NCBI GenBank assembly: GCA_023422955.1
Contig: JAFAGG010000017.1
Coordinates: forward strand, 1 to 25,269
Direction: 5' to 3'
DNA from: Pseudomonadota bacterium
Lineage (GTDB): Bacteria; Pseudomonadota; Gammaproteobacteria; Burkholderiales; Burkholderiaceae_D
Length of the DNA stretch: 25,269 nucleotides
Positions 24,076-25,269 of the stretch are shown one piece after another (position 1 is the stretch's first letter; each line of letters starts with the position of its first letter). Both the position numbers and the translations under genes were made by a program. The notes below the pieces were generated by a model. It was not told the DNA's origin, ran no database searches, and saw only the letters and a list, made by a program, of their open reading frames with translations.

Positions 24076-24774
24076 TCAGGAAGAAGCAATGTCTTGCAGC
24101 GGAGCTTCCGCCTTGCGCTTGCTGCGCAGATAACCCGATACCAGCACGCCGCCGATGACGACTGCATAAATCAGCCAGCGGATTGCGCCGTCTTCCACGT
24201 AAGGCTGGACCAGCGGCTCATTCAGCATCATCTTACAAGCGGTCCATGCCAGCACGCCTGCACCGATGTACATCACGGACGGATAACGATCCACCAGTTT
24301 GATGACCAGCGTGCTGCCCCAGATAACGATGGGAATCGAGATCAGCAAGCCGATAACCACCAGCAGGAAGCTGCCATGCGCAGCGCCGGCAACCGCCAGT
24401 ACGTTATCCACGCCCATCACTGCATCAGCAACGATGATGGTTTTCATCGCACCCCAGAAAGTTTCGCTTGCCTGCATATTGCCATGCGCATCTTCATCCT
24501 GCGGCTTGAGCAGTTTGTATGCGACCAATACCAGGATCGCGCCGCCTATACCCATCAGTCCCGGAACCTGGAGCAGCCACACCACGCCCAGTGTCATCAC
24601 GGTGCGCACGGCAATGGCGCCGAAGGTGCCCCAAAGGATGGCTTTCTTTTGTACTGCGGGAGGAAGCCTGCGTGCCGCTAGGCCGATGACCAGCGCATTA
24701 TCGCCAGCCAGGATGAGATCGATCAGGATGATGGCCAGCAAGGCCGAAAAGAATTCCCCGGAAAAAATTTCCAT
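24076..24774 (-). CDS. TerC-family integral membrane protein, YjbE type
   Basis: A 232-residue membrane protein of about seven helices with two inverted halves: ILAGDNALVIG (21-31) and ADAVMGVDNVLAVAG (116-130) carry the paired Asp-Asn motifs (Asp25/Asn26, Asp123/Asn124) of the TerC superfamily. Members of the YjbE branch are known for lying behind yybP-ykoY riboswitches, and TerC relatives export manganese. The ATG at 24774 starts at the first conserved helix with GAGG about 10 bases upstream; the open frame continues upstream through the riboswitch but that part is not protein-like. It ends in a strong terminator. Confidence 0.92.
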   Translation of the reverse strand: MEIFSGEFFSALLAIILIDLILAGDNALVIGLAARRLPPAVQKKAILWGTFGAIAVRTVMTLGVVWLLQVPGLMGIGGAILVLVAYKLLKPQDEDAHGNMQASETFWGAMKTIIVADAVMGVDNVLAVAGAAHGSFLLVVIGLLISIPIVIWGSTLVIKLVDRYPSVMYIGAGVLAWTACKMMLNEPLVQPYVEDGAIRWLIYAVVIGGVLVSGYLRSKRKAEAPLQDIASS

Positions 24775-24844
24775 AACGTAGTTGCCTCTTCGATTGGTTA
24801 TTTGCAGGCTTAATAAGGCCTGTAAATGTAGGTTTAATAAAAAA

Positions 24845-24950
24845 CCAAGCGAAGGTCTTGCTCGCAACTTACGTCGCCCCAGTGGCCGGAGAGTTATCCC
24901 GTATTGACGACCACTCGGTAACAGAGCTACTCCCCTGTCGCAGGTAGAGT
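24845..24950 (-). ncRNA. yybP-ykoY (manganese) riboswitch
   Basis: On the minus strand the leader contains the conserved GGGGAGTAGC (loop element; GGGGAGTAG at 24927-24935), CACTGGGGCGACG in the middle and GCAAGACC (24853-24860), the two loop elements that meet to bind Mn2+ in this class. After GCAAGACC comes TTCGCTTGG and a run of six Ts (24840-24845), a possible transcription-termination platform. The start codon of the YjbE-type gene is about 70 bases further on. Boundaries are approximate. Confidence 0.85.
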
Positions 24951-25001
24951 AATAAAACTTTAACGACAACCCAGCCTGCAAGACCAGATTTCCATCAAAG
25001 C

Positions 25002-25039
25002 GGGATGCATTGTATAACGAAATTTAAAATGCATCACCC
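25002..25039. repeat. Inverted repeat with ATGCAT cores
   Basis: GGGATGCATT (25002-25011) is mirrored by AATGCATC-A-CCC (25028-25039), with one extra base, around an AT-rich centre that contains TATACA on the minus strand. It lies 50 bases upstream of the riboswitch and could be an operator or part of its promoter. No function is proven; the rest of the gap to 25149 shows only a short GGACAA/TTGTCC hairpin near 25071-25085. Confidence 0.5.
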
Positions 25040-25149
25040 TCCCGTGATTTTTTGTGCTTGCGTGAAACACAGGGACAAGATTGTCCTGACAAAGTGAGTC
25101 AAGGCAGAAAGTTTTTGCGATGGCTTGTGCGCTAACCCACTTAGAGCGT

Positions 25150-25269
25150 CTAACAAAATGGAAATGGATCTTGCCAGGCCTTACGCAAGGTTTTCCAGCA
25201 CATCATAATGCAGCCCAATCGGAGCCATCCTTCATGCATGTCGGCCCGGCGTTCATAGCGCACTCGCAA
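25150..25269 (-). CDS. IS5-family transposase, C-terminal end
   Basis: The last 39 codons of a transposase whose start lies beyond the right edge. The peptide VRYERRADMHEGWLRLGC followed by IMMCWKTLRK matches the segment after the catalytic Glu helix in IS5-family DDE transposases (RYERRxDxH...LxC). The TAG stop at 25150-25152 lies within a few bases of the likely insertion-sequence end (GAGCGTCTAACAAAATGG begins at 25144). The exact element and the terminal repeat cannot be confirmed without the other end. Confidence 0.85.
   Translation of the reverse strand: MRVRYERRADMHEGWLRLGCIMMCWKTLRKAWQDPFPFC

Overview
The window looks like a chromosomal segment of a betaproteobacterium in Burkholderiales, most likely Oxalobacteraceae (Herminiimonas/Collimonas-like). 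The basis is the gene set and order (tRNA-Tyr-Gly-Thr-tuf; MidA-type methyltransferase, pteridine-reductase-like SDR, folB, ttcA, glmU, Lrp regulator, glmS), the codon use of a moderately GC-rich genome, and the protein style. The genus is an inference from memory, not from a search.

Layout. 1-572 (minus): the 5' end of tuf preceded by tRNA-Thr, tRNA-Gly and tRNA-Tyr, all behind one near-consensus promoter. 693-3723 (minus): a class I glutamine-amidotransferase-like hydrolase, two tandem DUF2905 small membrane proteins and a MidA-family methyltransferase. 3811-5952 (plus): a pteridine-reductase-like SDR whose catalytic Lys is His, then folB and ttcA, tightly packed. 6058-10031: glmU (own promoter and terminator), a divergent Lrp/AsnC regulator, and glmS; these two Glm enzymes bracket the UDP-GlcNAc pathway. 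The lrp-glmS gap carries three evenly spaced palindromes.

10032-15906: accessory metabolism and transport: an APC amino acid permease behind a long structured leader, a small membrane protein, a UPF0126/TRIC-type channel gene behind a long leader with glycine-riboswitch-like boxes, a carboxymuconolactone-decarboxylase-family protein coupled to a YbfB-type MFS exporter, and a maltose-acetyltransferase-like enzyme. 16100-19975: ilvD and kup, tail to tail around a long perfect hairpin.

20096-22542: a metal/thiol module: a short CDF-like cation transporter, a DsbA-like/DsbB-like pair and a CadR-type MerR regulator. Two similar MerR-type dyads with stretched promoter spacing lie upstream of the CDF gene and between dsbB and cadR, which predicts one regulon. 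This is the most interesting block. 22878-25269: a membrane-anchored endonuclease/exonuclease/phosphatase protein followed by a 4 x 13-bp tandem repeat, a shared terminator, a YjbE-type TerC-family protein preceded by a recognisable yybP-ykoY (manganese) riboswitch, and the 3' end of an IS5-family transposase running off the window.

Most of the window is ordinary core genome. Metal handling recurs at the right end (CDF, CadR, TerC with Mn riboswitch).
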